64,000 nucleotides of DNA from RUG14219 sp045538535 (GCA_045538535.1 JAZSRN010000053.1:1-64000), one strand, 5' to 3'; shown: positions 51,920 to 60,452, numbered from the stretch's first letter. Translations and numbers: made by a program. Notes: generated by a model not told the origin, from the sequence alone.

Positions 51920-52087
51920 TTGCACGACGAAATTTTTAGAACAGCTTTATGTGAAGCGAAGTCAGAATCATATTCTGCATTAAAAAATGAAGTAATATCA
52001 ATGGAAAAAGCCATTGAAAGATTTTTGGCCAATGTATTTGAATGCGCAGGCAGCTTTACAGAACGAGATTTTCAATCTTCAAAATAA
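51920..52087 (+). CDS. Small hypothetical protein with TTG start, 55 aa
   Basis: AAGGAG (51907-51912) lies 7 nt before an in-frame TTG at 51920, giving a 55-aa mostly helical, acidic product (HDEIFRTALCEAKSES, then NEVISMEKAIERFLANVFECAG). The longer frame from 51827 would add 31 hydrophobic residues through non-coding-looking DNA and lacks a ribosome-binding site. No family recognised. Its end is 5 nt from the convergent gene at 52093. Confidence 0.45.
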   Translation: MHDEIFRTALCEAKSESYSALKNEVISMEKAIERFLANVFECAGSFTERDFQSSK

Positions 52088-52092
52088 AACAT

Positions 52093-53292
52093 TTAACCTT
52101 TGAGATTTAGTCCTAATCGATTTTTCAAGTCAGCCGCAACCGTACCGAACGATTGCTCTAAGGGTAAAGTGTCCCTACCGTTCTTAGCAAGTGTATCAAT
52201 ATGCTCTTTTGCTATGCCCATAAATTCAACTTTATCTTTATCAGAATTTTTAAGTTGTTTAATTATGGCTTCGCCTTGTGCTTGTCTGTGTTTTTCAAGT
52301 TCGGATTTGCCAACTATGGCTTTCATACCTTTTCCGGCAAAATGTCCAACAACCATACCGCAAGCCATACCGACCAAACCGCCGACAATAGCACCGACTG
52401 CGTTACCAATACCTGGAACAACTGTGCCAAGTAACGCACCGAGTTTAGCACCGGCAATACCTCCGACTTTTGCACCAGCCCAGAAACCAGCCGTTTCAGC
52501 TGCCACTACAGCCGTAGATTTCAATAACTGTTTATTACCTTTACTTGTTCCTAATGTTTTATATGTTTCTATAATTTCCGGAGCTTCACACGCAAGAGAA
52601 ATACCGGCAAATAAGGCATTACCTTTTACCCCGCTCGCAATTTTACGGAATATCGGTGATTTAACCGCCCAACTTTTTGTTTTACCGCTCAAATACGTTA
52701 CACCAGTATATTTTTTAGCACCCGCAATTATTTTACCGGTTGTTGTTGTCGGTTTTAAATTACCATTAATTTTTGCATTATGAACATTTAATTTTGCTTC
52801 TGCAACTTTTTGTTCAATTTCCGCCAAAGCCTTTGCTTGATCTACACCTTTTAAACCTTTAGCATTATTAACTGCGGTTCGTACATCATCAAAGTAAGCC
52901 ATTTTGCGAGAATTTCTTATAAACTTTGCTCTTTCCGCAGCTGAAGCACCAGCAGAAAGCGGTTGAGGCATCGAATATTTTGCACCAAGACCATTTATTC
53001 TGTTCATTCTATCAAGATTCATGGCCGTTTGGAAAATATTATTGCCCTTCATCGATTGGTTAAGTGCATTTTGAGCCACACCATTAGCTTTCAGAGCTTG
53101 CCAAGCACTTTGATAATTACCTCGATTTTGCCATAACCAAGTCCCTCCGTTCCAAGCTGCCGGTACTGCTGAAAACGCAGCCATAAAACCGAAACCGTCT
53201 AATGGCCCGATTTGTTTCATTGCTGAAACACCCGCAACTGAATATGAGAGTCTTGCCAACTCGTTATTTACCTTAACGAAATTGTAGTTCAT
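52093..53292 (-). CDS. Glycine-zipper membrane protein, 399 aa
   Basis: A mostly helical basic N-terminal half (INGLGAKYSMPQPLSAGAS and many Lys/Asn) is followed by a hydrophobic region: GNALFAGISLACEAPEIIETY, then AGFWAGAKVGGIAGAKLGAL and VGAIVGGLVGMACGMVVGHFAG. These segments are dense GxxxG repeats of the membrane-inserting glycine-zipper sort. A charged soluble tail ends it. It is a paralogue of the protein at 53445 and is preceded by the same GGCAAT-N18-TTTATA motif. It could be a pore-forming, scaffolding or exported protein; no direct evidence. Confidence 0.65.
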   Translation of the reverse strand: MNYNFVKVNNELARLSYSVAGVSAMKQIGPLDGFGFMAAFSAVPAAWNGGTWLWQNRGNYQSAWQALKANGVAQNALNQSMKGNNIFQTAMNLDRMNRINGLGAKYSMPQPLSAGASAAERAKFIRNSRKMAYFDDVRTAVNNAKGLKGVDQAKALAEIEQKVAEAKLNVHNAKINGNLKPTTTTGKIIAGAKKYTGVTYLSGKTKSWAVKSPIFRKIASGVKGNALFAGISLACEAPEIIETYKTLGTSKGNKQLLKSTAVVAAETAGFWAGAKVGGIAGAKLGALLGTVVPGIGNAVGAIVGGLVGMACGMVVGHFAGKGMKAIVGKSELEKHRQAQGEAIIKQLKNSDKDKVEFMGIAKEHIDTLAKNGRDTLPLEQSFGTVAADLKNRLGLNLKG

Positions 53293-53325
53293 CTTTTTCC
53301 CTTAAATTTTAATTCCCCGTAGTTA

Positions 53326-53355
53326 TATAAAGTTTTTTTGTTTAAAATAATTGCC
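53326..53355 (-). promoter_or_regulatory. Shared promoter-like motif GGCAAT-N18-TTTATA (copy B)
   Basis: On the minus strand the two hexamers are exactly 18 nt apart, with AACTTTATATA at the -10 end. The gene ATG is 33 nt downstream of the -10 end, after AAGGG. Confidence 0.55.
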
Positions 53356-53444
53356 TAATTATTAAGAAACATTAAAAGAGCAGAAAACATTTTCTGCTCA
53401 TAAATAAGGGGTATTGTTATATATATTAAGGGGAGGATAAATTA

Positions 53445-54290
53445 TTAACTCATATAATTTAATTTTTGTGGCTGATTCATCATATAATTCATACTTGAAG
53501 GATTCATCATATTATAACCCATTGAATTCATACCAGTAGCATTCATCATAAAATCATCATTCATTGTGCCCATCGCAGACATCATATAAGCATTTTGCAA
53601 TTGCTGAATTTGTTGAGGAGTCATAGTCGACACTTGCGAATTTGCACTATATGATCCAAATGCTGGTGCATTACTTGATTGAGATTGATTATACGCCATT
53701 TTTGCAGCTTCCTCAGCTTCCATTTTCTTTTCGGTATATGTTTTGCCGACAACTGCACTTGCTAACATTTCACCGGCAATCCATCCTAATAAACCACCTA
53801 CAATAGGAATAGGACAAATAGCTTGGCCTATAGCTGCACAAGCCGCTCCTGAAGCCAACCTTGCCGTTGCCTTACCGGTTTCTAAAAGACCAGAACCAAT
53901 ACCTTCTTCAGTAGTTGCTTTAAATATATTCGGAAGTTCAAATGCAATCATTAAAGCAGAACCGATAAGTGGTAAACGTTTAACTAGTTCATTTCCGGCA
54001 CCTTTAAATGAACTCCAGAAACCCTTTCCGGCCTTCCAAGCATTTTTCATATCTTTTGGAAGCGACATTGCAGAATCTTTCATGCCTTTCCATACATTTG
54101 TACCTTTAGTGGCATTTTCAGCAGCTTTAAAACCATCTTTAATTTGAGTTCCAAAGTTGGTAAATCTACTTTTTCCGGCAGCTTTGAATACAGAACCACT
54201 ATTTTTTATAGATTGTTCAACAGCGGTTTGGTATTTTACATCAAATAGGAGTTTTCCAACATTACTCGCAATTCTACCTATAGAAACCAT
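53445..54290 (-). CDS. Glycine-zipper membrane protein with Met/Asn-rich tail, 281 aa
   Basis: A basic amphipathic N-terminus (SGSVFKAAGKSRFTNFGTQ) precedes hydrophobic segments LPLIGSALMIAFELPNIFKA, ARLASGAACAAIGQAICPIP and IVGGLLGWIAGEMLASAVVG. These align by eye with the hydrophobic part of the 52093 protein. The last ~60 residues are Met/Asn/Gln/Ser-rich (MNSMGYNMMNPSSMNYMMN), low-complexity and probably disordered. The upstream motif is the same as for two other genes. AAGGTAGG precedes the ATG. Function unknown. Confidence 0.65.
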   Translation of the reverse strand: MVSIGRIASNVGKLLFDVKYQTAVEQSIKNSGSVFKAAGKSRFTNFGTQIKDGFKAAENATKGTNVWKGMKDSAMSLPKDMKNAWKAGKGFWSSFKGAGNELVKRLPLIGSALMIAFELPNIFKATTEEGIGSGLLETGKATARLASGAACAAIGQAICPIPIVGGLLGWIAGEMLASAVVGKTYTEKKMEAEEAAKMAYNQSQSSNAPAFGSYSANSQVSTMTPQQIQQLQNAYMMSAMGTMNDDFMMNATGMNSMGYNMMNPSSMNYMMNQPQKLNYMS

Positions 54291-54328
54291 TTTCTACCTA
54301 CCTTAAACTTTATAACTAACCTTACCTA

Positions 54329-54358
54329 TATAAAGTTTTTTAGAGTTAAAAAATTGCC
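54329..54358 (-). promoter_or_regulatory. Shared promoter-like motif GGCAAT-N18-TTTATA (copy C)
   Basis: Same hexamers and same 18-nt spacing as copies A and B. The flanks TAGGCAATT and AAACTTTATATAG are also shared. Confidence 0.55.
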
Positions 54359-54393
54359 TATAATATTAAGAAATGTTAACTTACTTAATCAAC

Positions 54394-54422
54394 TTTACAG
54401 AAACAACCAAAAGTTGTATAAT
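54394..54422 (+). promoter_or_regulatory. Consensus promoter placed for a leaderless mRNA
   Basis: TTTACA-N17-TATAAT ends 6 nt before the ATG at 54429, so transcription should begin at the start codon. It is divergent from copy C of the shared motif. Confidence 0.7.
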
Positions 54423-54428
54423 TAACCT

Positions 54429-54620
54429 ATGTATTGCCAAGATGGAAAAATCTATATTGAAACAACCGATTTGTGTATAACTTGTGACAATTACGCACGA
54501 GGTGTAGCATGTCCTTTACTCACAGCATTAGGTGAAGGAGCAGTTTTTATGGAAGATTGTTTAACGGTTGAAGATTGTGGGTTTTACAAAGAGTTTAAAC
54601 GGAATTTACACATAGTTTAG
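54429..54620 (+). CDS. Small Cys-containing protein upstream of icd, 63 aa
   Basis: A compact 63-residue protein with five cysteines: MYCQDGK, LCITCDNYARGVACPLL, EDCLTVEDCGFY. The CxxC...C pattern suggests a metal or Fe-S/zinc site. It has no signal peptide. It has a consensus promoter ending 6 nt from its ATG, and icd begins 11 nt after its stop, so both are probably on one leaderless mRNA. Function unknown; an association with the dehydrogenase is only positional. Confidence 0.65.
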   Translation: MYCQDGKIYIETTDLCITCDNYARGVACPLLTALGEGAVFMEDCLTVEDCGFYKEFKRNLHIV

Positions 54621-54631
54621 AAGGAAAATAT

Positions 54632-55624
54632 ATGCAAAAAATTACATTAATAAACGGTGATGGCATCGGCCCTGAAATAAGTGATGCCGTTGTAAAAATT
54701 ATAGATGCAAGCGGATTAAAAATAGATTGGGATATACAAAGTGCCGGCGCAGACGTAATAGAAACCGAAGGCACACCGCTTCCACAGAGAGTTTTAGACT
54801 CTATCAAAAGCAACAAAATAGCTCTAAAAGCTCCTGTTACAACCCCTATCGGAAAAGGATTTCGTTCAGTTAATGTTCAATTACGCAAAGATTTGGATTT
54901 GTATGCAAATTTAAGACCTTGCAAAAACCTTCCAAACATAAAAACAAAATTCGACAATGTAAATATTGTTGTTGTTCGAGAAAACACCGAGGATTTGTAT
55001 GCCGGTATAGAACGCCAAGTTGATGAAGATACAGCTGAAAGCATAAAAATCATAACTCGTAAAGCTTCCGAACGTATAAGTCGCTTTGCATTTGATTATG
55101 CGGTAAAAAACGAAAGGAAAGAAGTTTGTGTTGTAACAAAAGCAAACATAATGAAATTATCCGACGGATTATTTTTAGAATGTTTTAGGCAAGTAGCAGA
55201 AGATTATCCTCAGATTTCAGCAAAAGAAATTTTGGTCGACAATCTGTGCATGCAACTGGTTCAAAATCCGACAAAATTTGACGTTTTGGTATTGCCAAAC
55301 CTTTATGGCGATATTGTATCAGACCTATGCGCCGGATTAATCGGAGGATTAGGAGTCGCACAAGGCGCTAACATTGGTGAAGATTATGCCGTATTTGAAC
55401 CGGTACATGGTTCTGCACCGGATATTCAAGGCCAAAATATAGCCAATCCAACCGCATTATTATTATCTGCAATTGAAATGTTACGCTACATAGGACAAAA
55501 CACATACGCTGACAGAATTGAACGAGCATTATTTATGACTCTTAAGGCTGGAATTTGTACTCCGGACTTAGGAGGAGTAGCTACAACCACTCAATTTAGA
55601 GAGGCAATTATTCGCGCCTTATAA
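54632..55624 (+). CDS. icd: NAD-dependent isocitrate dehydrogenase-type enzyme
   Basis: Beta-decarboxylating dehydrogenase family (isocitrate, isopropylmalate, homoisocitrate). INGDGIGPEISDAVVKI starts the fold. SVNVQLRKDLDLYANLRP holds the substrate arginines, then RENTEDLYAG, with metal/substrate aspartates in LYGDIVSDLCAG and EPVHGSAPDIQGQNIANP. The RENTEDLYAGIE wording and 330-aa length match NAD-linked isocitrate dehydrogenases better than LeuB, but isopropylmalate or homoisocitrate cannot be excluded. No leu or other TCA gene is next to it. AAGGAAAAT precedes the ATG. Confidence 0.85.
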   Translation: MQKITLINGDGIGPEISDAVVKIIDASGLKIDWDIQSAGADVIETEGTPLPQRVLDSIKSNKIALKAPVTTPIGKGFRSVNVQLRKDLDLYANLRPCKNLPNIKTKFDNVNIVVVRENTEDLYAGIERQVDEDTAESIKIITRKASERISRFAFDYAVKNERKEVCVVTKANIMKLSDGLFLECFRQVAEDYPQISAKEILVDNLCMQLVQNPTKFDVLVLPNLYGDIVSDLCAGLIGGLGVAQGANIGEDYAVFEPVHGSAPDIQGQNIANPTALLLSAIEMLRYIGQNTYADRIERALFMTLKAGICTPDLGGVATTTQFREAIIRAL

Positions 55625-55638
55625 CAAAAAACATTTAA

Positions 55639-56598
55639 TTATTCATATAAAAAACACTTAACACTGTGCGAGTCCGAAAAACTTGTTTCCACCGGACAAT
55701 TGGATTTGCAAACATCCATACAATATTTACACCTTGTATGGAATTTACATCCACTCGGCAAATTCGTTGGTGAAGGGATATCACCTTTTAAAAGCTCTTC
55801 TCTATTTTGCAAATTATCAAATTTTGGGATAGCACTTAATAAAGCTTTTGTATAAGGATGTTTTGGATTATTAAAAATTTCTTCAGTTAATCCGACTTCA
55901 ATAATTTCGCCAAGGTACATTATTGCTACCCTATCCGCAAGATATTCAATAACGCTCATATCATGAGTAATAAGCAAAAACGTCAAATTATAAGACTCTT
56001 TCAATTCTTTTAAAAGATTAATTATCTGCGCTTGAATACTGACATCCAAGGCACTTACAGGCTCATCTGCAAGAATAAACTTTGGAGACAAAACAAGTGC
56101 TCTTGCTATAGCAATACGCTGTCTTTGACCTCCCGAAAACTCATGCGGATAAAGTTCTAAACAATTTTCATCCAAACCAGCTTGTTTTAATTTATCTCTA
56201 ACAATATCATCCATTTCTTCTTTTGCATATTTACAATTAATTTCAAGCGGCTCTCGCAAAATTTCGCCTATTTTCATCTTTGGATTTAAACTGGAATAAG
56301 GATTTTGAAAAATCATTTGAGCTTTTTGGCGAAACTCTTTGTGCTGGACTTTTGTTTGACACCCCAAATCAATACCATCAAACACTATAGAACCTGATTT
56401 TGCCTCTTTAAGTTTGAGAATTGCTTTTGCCAAAGTTGATTTACCACAACCGGATTCGCCTGCCAACGCTAAAATTTCGCCTTCTTTAATATTTATAGAA
56501 ACATCATTTACTGCTTTTACTATCTCGGTTTTTGATAATAAACCTTTTCGAGTTTCATATTCAACATTTAAATCTTTTATCTCAATTAAATTGGCCAT
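55639..56598 (-). CDS. Oligo/dipeptide ABC transporter ATP-binding protein (DppF/OppF type)
   Basis: ATPase subunit of a peptide importer. Walker A is GESGCGKST at 47-55, Q-loop MIFQNPYSSLNP, signature SGGQRQRIAIARAL, Walker B FILADEPVSALD, H-loop LLITHDMS. The oligo/dipeptide C-terminal region NPKHPYTKALLSAIP ends with a cysteine-rich segment (CKFHTRCKYCMDVCKSNCP) found in this class. The permease, binding-protein and second ATPase genes are not next to it, so this is an orphan subunit. It is divergent from the glycan gene at 56755. Confidence 0.9.
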   Translation of the reverse strand: MANLIEIKDLNVEYETRKGLLSKTEIVKAVNDVSINIKEGEILALAGESGCGKSTLAKAILKLKEAKSGSIVFDGIDLGCQTKVQHKEFRQKAQMIFQNPYSSLNPKMKIGEILREPLEINCKYAKEEMDDIVRDKLKQAGLDENCLELYPHEFSGGQRQRIAIARALVLSPKFILADEPVSALDVSIQAQIINLLKELKESYNLTFLLITHDMSVIEYLADRVAIMYLGEIIEVGLTEEIFNNPKHPYTKALLSAIPKFDNLQNREELLKGDIPSPTNLPSGCKFHTRCKYCMDVCKSNCPVETSFSDSHSVKCFLYE

Positions 56599-56754
56599 AT
56601 CAGTAGTTTAATAAGAAAAACTTTTAAAATCAATTATTCAAATGGATATAAATATTTCATCTTCAATCATAGTTGTTTGCCATTCTAACAAAATCATGAT
56701 AATATAATACTAATATAAAGATTTCGAGCATAATGATATTAGGAAGAGAGTCAG

Positions 56755-57840
56755 ATGGATTTCAAACAAAGTATTTTTATTCAAATACTCAAACAAATAA
56801 ACTTCCATATTAAATACATTATAAATAGTACTAAACGGATTGATTTTATAGAAAAACAAATTGTTGCAAATTCAAGCTATTGGGACGATTTATGGTACAT
56901 TAAGACCTATAACCACAATTTTACTCGCAAAGAAGCTTTGAATTATTGGTATAAAAAAGGCTGGTTAAAAGGTGAAAATCCTTCAAAATATATTAACACA
57001 AAATACTGCTTACATCGGTGTAATGGCCAAAACCCAATATTAGCTTATTTAAACAAAGACTTAGTATTTTTCCCTGATAATAAAAATAATTATAAAGATA
57101 AATCGGATGCAACCAAAATCACTGAATACCTCGAATATAAACAAACCCGAAAGGCTAAATCCGTTATCTACACAAGCATAACAAACGATTATGACGACAT
57201 AAGAGAAATTGAAACACACAAATATATCGACAAAGATTGGGATTATGTATGTTTTTCTGATAATGAAGATTTAATCAAACAAGGACAAGTTGGAATTTGG
57301 GAAATCAAACCATTACAATTTTGTGAAAAAGATAGTATTCGAAATCAGCGTTGGCACAAAATGTTTGCACATATATTATTCCCGGAATACGAAGAAAGTA
57401 TTTATATTGATGGGAATATAAATATTCTAAGCCCATATTTATTTGACCTAGTTAAAAATACCGAAAAAATATTTCTCCAACCAAAACATTTTAAGAATTT
57501 ATGTATTTATGGTGAATATAAAGATGTTCTATCTAAACGCCTTGATAAAAGAGAACTAATTAAAAAAGAACGAGATTTTATTAAGAACGAAGGAATGCCT
57601 CGTAATTATGGCTTTGGAGAAAACAATATTTTATACAGAAAACACCACCATCAACAAATAAAAAATATTATGAACGATTGGTGGAACATGCTATCTGACT
57701 ACGCAAAACGTGATCAATTGTCACTTGCATATTTACTATGGAAGAACAACATAAAACTTGAAGAACACACTTTTGAAAATGCAAGATTTCAAACCGATAA
57801 TTTCTATATTTTCGGGCACAAGAAAGGTTGGCCAAAATGA
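56755..57840 (+). CDS. DUF616-type glycosyltransferase-like protein
   Basis: An N-terminal ~80-residue module typical of surface-glycan enzymes (SSYWDDLWYIKTYNHN, then EALNYWYKKGWLKGENPS) precedes a DUF616/TOD1-like glycosyltransferase domain: SVIYTSITNDYDDIRE, YIDKDWDYVCFSDNEDL, ESIYIDGNINILSP, and a late KRDQLSLAYLLWKN. The acidic IDGN stretch takes the place of the DxD motif. It begins the second glycan cluster; its stop overlaps the epimerase start (ATGA). GGAAGAGAG precedes the ATG. Confidence 0.72.
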   Translation: MDFKQSIFIQILKQINFHIKYIINSTKRIDFIEKQIVANSSYWDDLWYIKTYNHNFTRKEALNYWYKKGWLKGENPSKYINTKYCLHRCNGQNPILAYLNKDLVFFPDNKNNYKDKSDATKITEYLEYKQTRKAKSVIYTSITNDYDDIREIETHKYIDKDWDYVCFSDNEDLIKQGQVGIWEIKPLQFCEKDSIRNQRWHKMFAHILFPEYEESIYIDGNINILSPYLFDLVKNTEKIFLQPKHFKNLCIYGEYKDVLSKRLDKRELIKKERDFIKNEGMPRNYGFGENNILYRKHHHQQIKNIMNDWWNMLSDYAKRDQLSLAYLLWKNNIKLEEHTFENARFQTDNFYIFGHKKGWPK

Positions 57841-58784
57841 ATATACTAATTACCGGAGGCGCAGGATTTATAGGTTCAACACTTGCAGATAGGCTACTTA
57901 AAGAAAACAATAACGTAATAGTTATTGATAATTTTAATGACTATTATGACATTTCACTAAAAGAACAAAACGTCAAAAACAATATTAATAATCCTAATTA
58001 CAAATTATACAGAGGAGATATTTGCAACTCCGAACTTTTACAAGAAATTTTTTCCAAAAACGATATTGATACAGTTATACACACAGCAGCTAGAGCCGGA
58101 GTTCGTAAATCAATAGAAGAACCTCTCGAATATATTCACTCTAATATTCAAGGAACGGTTAACATCCTTGAACAAATGAGGCAACACCACGTCAATAAAA
58201 TAATATTTGCATCATCATCTTCTGTTTATGGAAACTGCAATGCTGAAAGGTTTTCAGAAGATTTAAAAACTTCCGAACCTATTTCGCCATACGCCGCAAC
58301 AAAACTGGCTTGTGAGCAATTTTTATATACATATTCAAAACTTTACAACATACAAGCTATTTGTCTGCGCCTATTTACAGTCTATGGCCCTAGACAAAGA
58401 CCGGATTTAGCAATTCGAAAATTCATAGAACTTATAGAACAAGATAAGCCTATACCGGTTTATGGAGATGGAACAACAATTAGAGACTATACGTATATCG
58501 ATGATATTATCGAAGGTTTTTGTGCAGCAATCGAATATAACAAAACTCAATACGAAATCATAAACCTAGGAGGCGGCAATCCTATAACATTAAACAACCT
58601 GATTGAAACAATAGAAGGCTTAATGGATAAAAAAGCTAAAATCCAAAATTCATCCAGACAAGCCGGAGATGTCGACAAAACAATAAGCGATATAACAAAA
58701 GCAAGAAATCTATTGAATTACGAACCAAAAATTTCACTTAAAAATGGAATTAAAAATTTTATCGACTGGAAAAACTCACATTAA
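57837..58784 (+). CDS. NAD-dependent nucleotide-sugar epimerase (UDP-glucuronate/glucose 4-epimerase type)
   Basis: Extended SDR enzyme: NAD loop TGGAGFIGSTLADRLL, DNFNDYYD, HTAARAGVRKSIEEP, catalytic FASSSSVYG and SPYAATKLACE (Y/K pair), RLFTVYGPRQRPDLAI, and RDYTYIDDIIEG. The HTAARAGVR and YGPRQRPDLAI wording points to UDP-glucuronate 4-epimerase or a close relative that inverts C4 of a UDP-sugar. I start at the ATG at 57837, overlapping the previous stop as ATGA; the TTG at 57828 is less likely. It supplies sugar donor for the neighbouring transferases. Confidence 0.88.
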   Translation: MNILITGGAGFIGSTLADRLLKENNNVIVIDNFNDYYDISLKEQNVKNNINNPNYKLYRGDICNSELLQEIFSKNDIDTVIHTAARAGVRKSIEEPLEYIHSNIQGTVNILEQMRQHHVNKIIFASSSSVYGNCNAERFSEDLKTSEPISPYAATKLACEQFLYTYSKLYNIQAICLRLFTVYGPRQRPDLAIRKFIELIEQDKPIPVYGDGTTIRDYTYIDDIIEGFCAAIEYNKTQYEIINLGGGNPITLNNLIETIEGLMDKKAKIQNSSRQAGDVDKTISDITKARNLLNYEPKISLKNGIKNFIDWKNSH

Positions 58785-58805
58785 TATATATTCATAAGGA
58801 TAAAT

Positions 58806-59813
58806 ATGGAAAAACGAATTATACCTATAGCAATAATTACGGATAATAAATTAGCTTTTTCGGTTGCAACATTGATTGTTAATTTATTAGAAACTAAAAA
58901 CGACAACACTTTTTATGATTTAAATATTGTTGTGACAACCAATTTTGAATCCGACAACATAGACAAAATTCAAAATCTTGAACAACAGTATAAAAACCAT
59001 TGTTCAATAAATTTTGTAAAAATGGATGAACGTTTTAAAGAAGCTAAAAACGGCACCGGATACATTTCAAACGCATGTGCTTTTAAAATGTGTTTTGGAG
59101 AACTATTCCCGCAATATTCAAAAATATTATATTTAGATACTGATATTATAGTATTTGAAGATTTGAGTGAATTATACAATAATGAACTAGATGACAATTA
59201 TATTGGCGGAGTTTTCTCGTTAGGCCACTATTTAAAACGAAGAGAATTAATTCAAGAACTTGCTATCCCGGATTTATCAAGTTACATAAATGCCGGCGTA
59301 TTACTTCTCAATTTGGATAAAATCAGAGATGATAATATTGAAAGACAACTACAAGAACTTGTGGGAAGTTATAAAGATTCAGTAGACCAACATATTTTTA
59401 ACAAAATTTGTTACAACAAAATTAAACTTTTACACCCAAAATACAATATAACAAATACGAATATTGAATATTATAACAATGGTTCCGGAATAATCGCGTT
59501 TACAAACAAAGAAATTCAAGAAGTAAGAAACAATCCCGTAATTTATCACTACACCGGAAAATACAAACCTTGGAATTCGTACAATTTGAGATATGCTTTG
59601 ATATGGCTAAGATACTACAAAAAAACAGCTTATAGTACATATCCACTGACCCTGTCGTTATTTATATCAGAGAAACACGCTAACAAAAAAATAAAAATGA
59701 AACTCTACAAAAAATTTATTCATTACACGTACAGATTGCTTTATCTAATCACTAAATCTGACTTTATTAACGATAGAATAGAAAGACATCAACGCCGATA
59801 CATAATAGACTAA
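58806..59813 (+). CDS. Glycosyltransferase family 8 protein
   Basis: A retaining GT-A enzyme. IAIITDNKLAFSVATLIVNLL opens the fold, ILYLDTDIIVFEDLSELYN holds the DxD metal motif, and INAGVLLLNLDKIR, DQHIFNKICYN and YHYTGKYKPWN are the family landmarks. It is of the LPS galactosyl/glucosyltransferase kind. A basic C-terminal tail (KKIKMKLYKKFIHYTYRLLY) may anchor it to the inner membrane. Likely adds hexose to the same glycan as its two upstream neighbours. AAGGATAA precedes the ATG. Confidence 0.88.
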   Translation: MEKRIIPIAIITDNKLAFSVATLIVNLLETKNDNTFYDLNIVVTTNFESDNIDKIQNLEQQYKNHCSINFVKMDERFKEAKNGTGYISNACAFKMCFGELFPQYSKILYLDTDIIVFEDLSELYNNELDDNYIGGVFSLGHYLKRRELIQELAIPDLSSYINAGVLLLNLDKIRDDNIERQLQELVGSYKDSVDQHIFNKICYNKIKLLHPKYNITNTNIEYYNNGSGIIAFTNKEIQEVRNNPVIYHYTGKYKPWNSYNLRYALIWLRYYKKTAYSTYPLTLSLFISEKHANKKIKMKLYKKFIHYTYRLLYLITKSDFINDRIERHQRRYIID

Positions 59814-59821
59814 CAAATATT

Positions 59822-60427
59822 TTAAGAAGGATTGACTTCTCTTCTGCCTTCTAAAGCCTTTGTAATTGTTATCTCATCTGCATATTCCAAATCCCCACCA
59901 ACCGGAAGTCCAAAAGCAATTCGAGAAACTTTTATTCCAAATGGCTTTATCAATTTGCTTAAATAAAGACTTGTAGCTTCACCCTCAACAGAAGGACTCA
60001 ACGCCAAAATAACTTCATTAACCCTTTCATCCGTCAATCTATTCAATAGCTCTTTAACCCTAATGTCATCGACACCAATACCATCCATCGGCGATATAAC
60101 ACCTTGCAAAACATGATAAAGACCTTTGTATTCATTAGTTTTTTCTATCGCAATTAAATCTTTAGTCTCCGCAACAACACAAATAAGGCTTTTATCTCTT
60201 GTTGTTGATGTACAAATTTCGCAAGGACTAGACGCAGATAAATTGAAGCAAACTTCACAAGTTCTTGTGTTTTCTTTTGCTTCAATCATACTCTGCGCAA
60301 ACCTTTCAATCTCCTCCTTTGACATCCTTAACAGATAAAACGCCATTCGCTGAGCCGATTTTGGTCCAATAGAAGGAAATTTTTGAAAATGTTCAATTAA
60401 AGTTGCTATAGATTTTGGATAAATCAT
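59822..60427 (-). CDS. recR: Recombination protein RecR
   Basis: RecFOR-pathway protein that helps load RecA at gaps. The helix-hairpin-helix FPSIGPKSAQRMAFYLL is followed by a C4 zinc finger (CEVCFNLSASSPCEICTS), a Toprim domain (ICVVAETKDLIAIEKTNEYKG, then EVILALSPSVEGEATSLYL) and a C-terminal FGLPVGGDLEYADEITITKALEGR. It is 201 aa from the ATG at 60427; the TTG at 60448 adds seven residues. It lies 25 nt after ybaB, the standard pairing. Confidence 0.95.
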   Translation of the reverse strand: MIYPKSIATLIEHFQKFPSIGPKSAQRMAFYLLRMSKEEIERFAQSMIEAKENTRTCEVCFNLSASSPCEICTSTTRDKSLICVVAETKDLIAIEKTNEYKGLYHVLQGVISPMDGIGVDDIRVKELLNRLTDERVNEVILALSPSVEGEATSLYLSKLIKPFGIKVSRIAFGLPVGGDLEYADEITITKALEGRREVNPS

Positions 60428-60452
60428 GCCGGCACTCTTTAAAAACAATAAA

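Noticed and set aside
52100..52783. A 227-codon plus-strand open frame opposite the glycine-zipper gene
   Set aside because: Its Pro/Ser/Ala-rich product is the antisense image of Gly/Ala codons, it has no ribosome-binding site, and the minus-strand gene has a promoter motif, a start with AAGGG and a paralogue.
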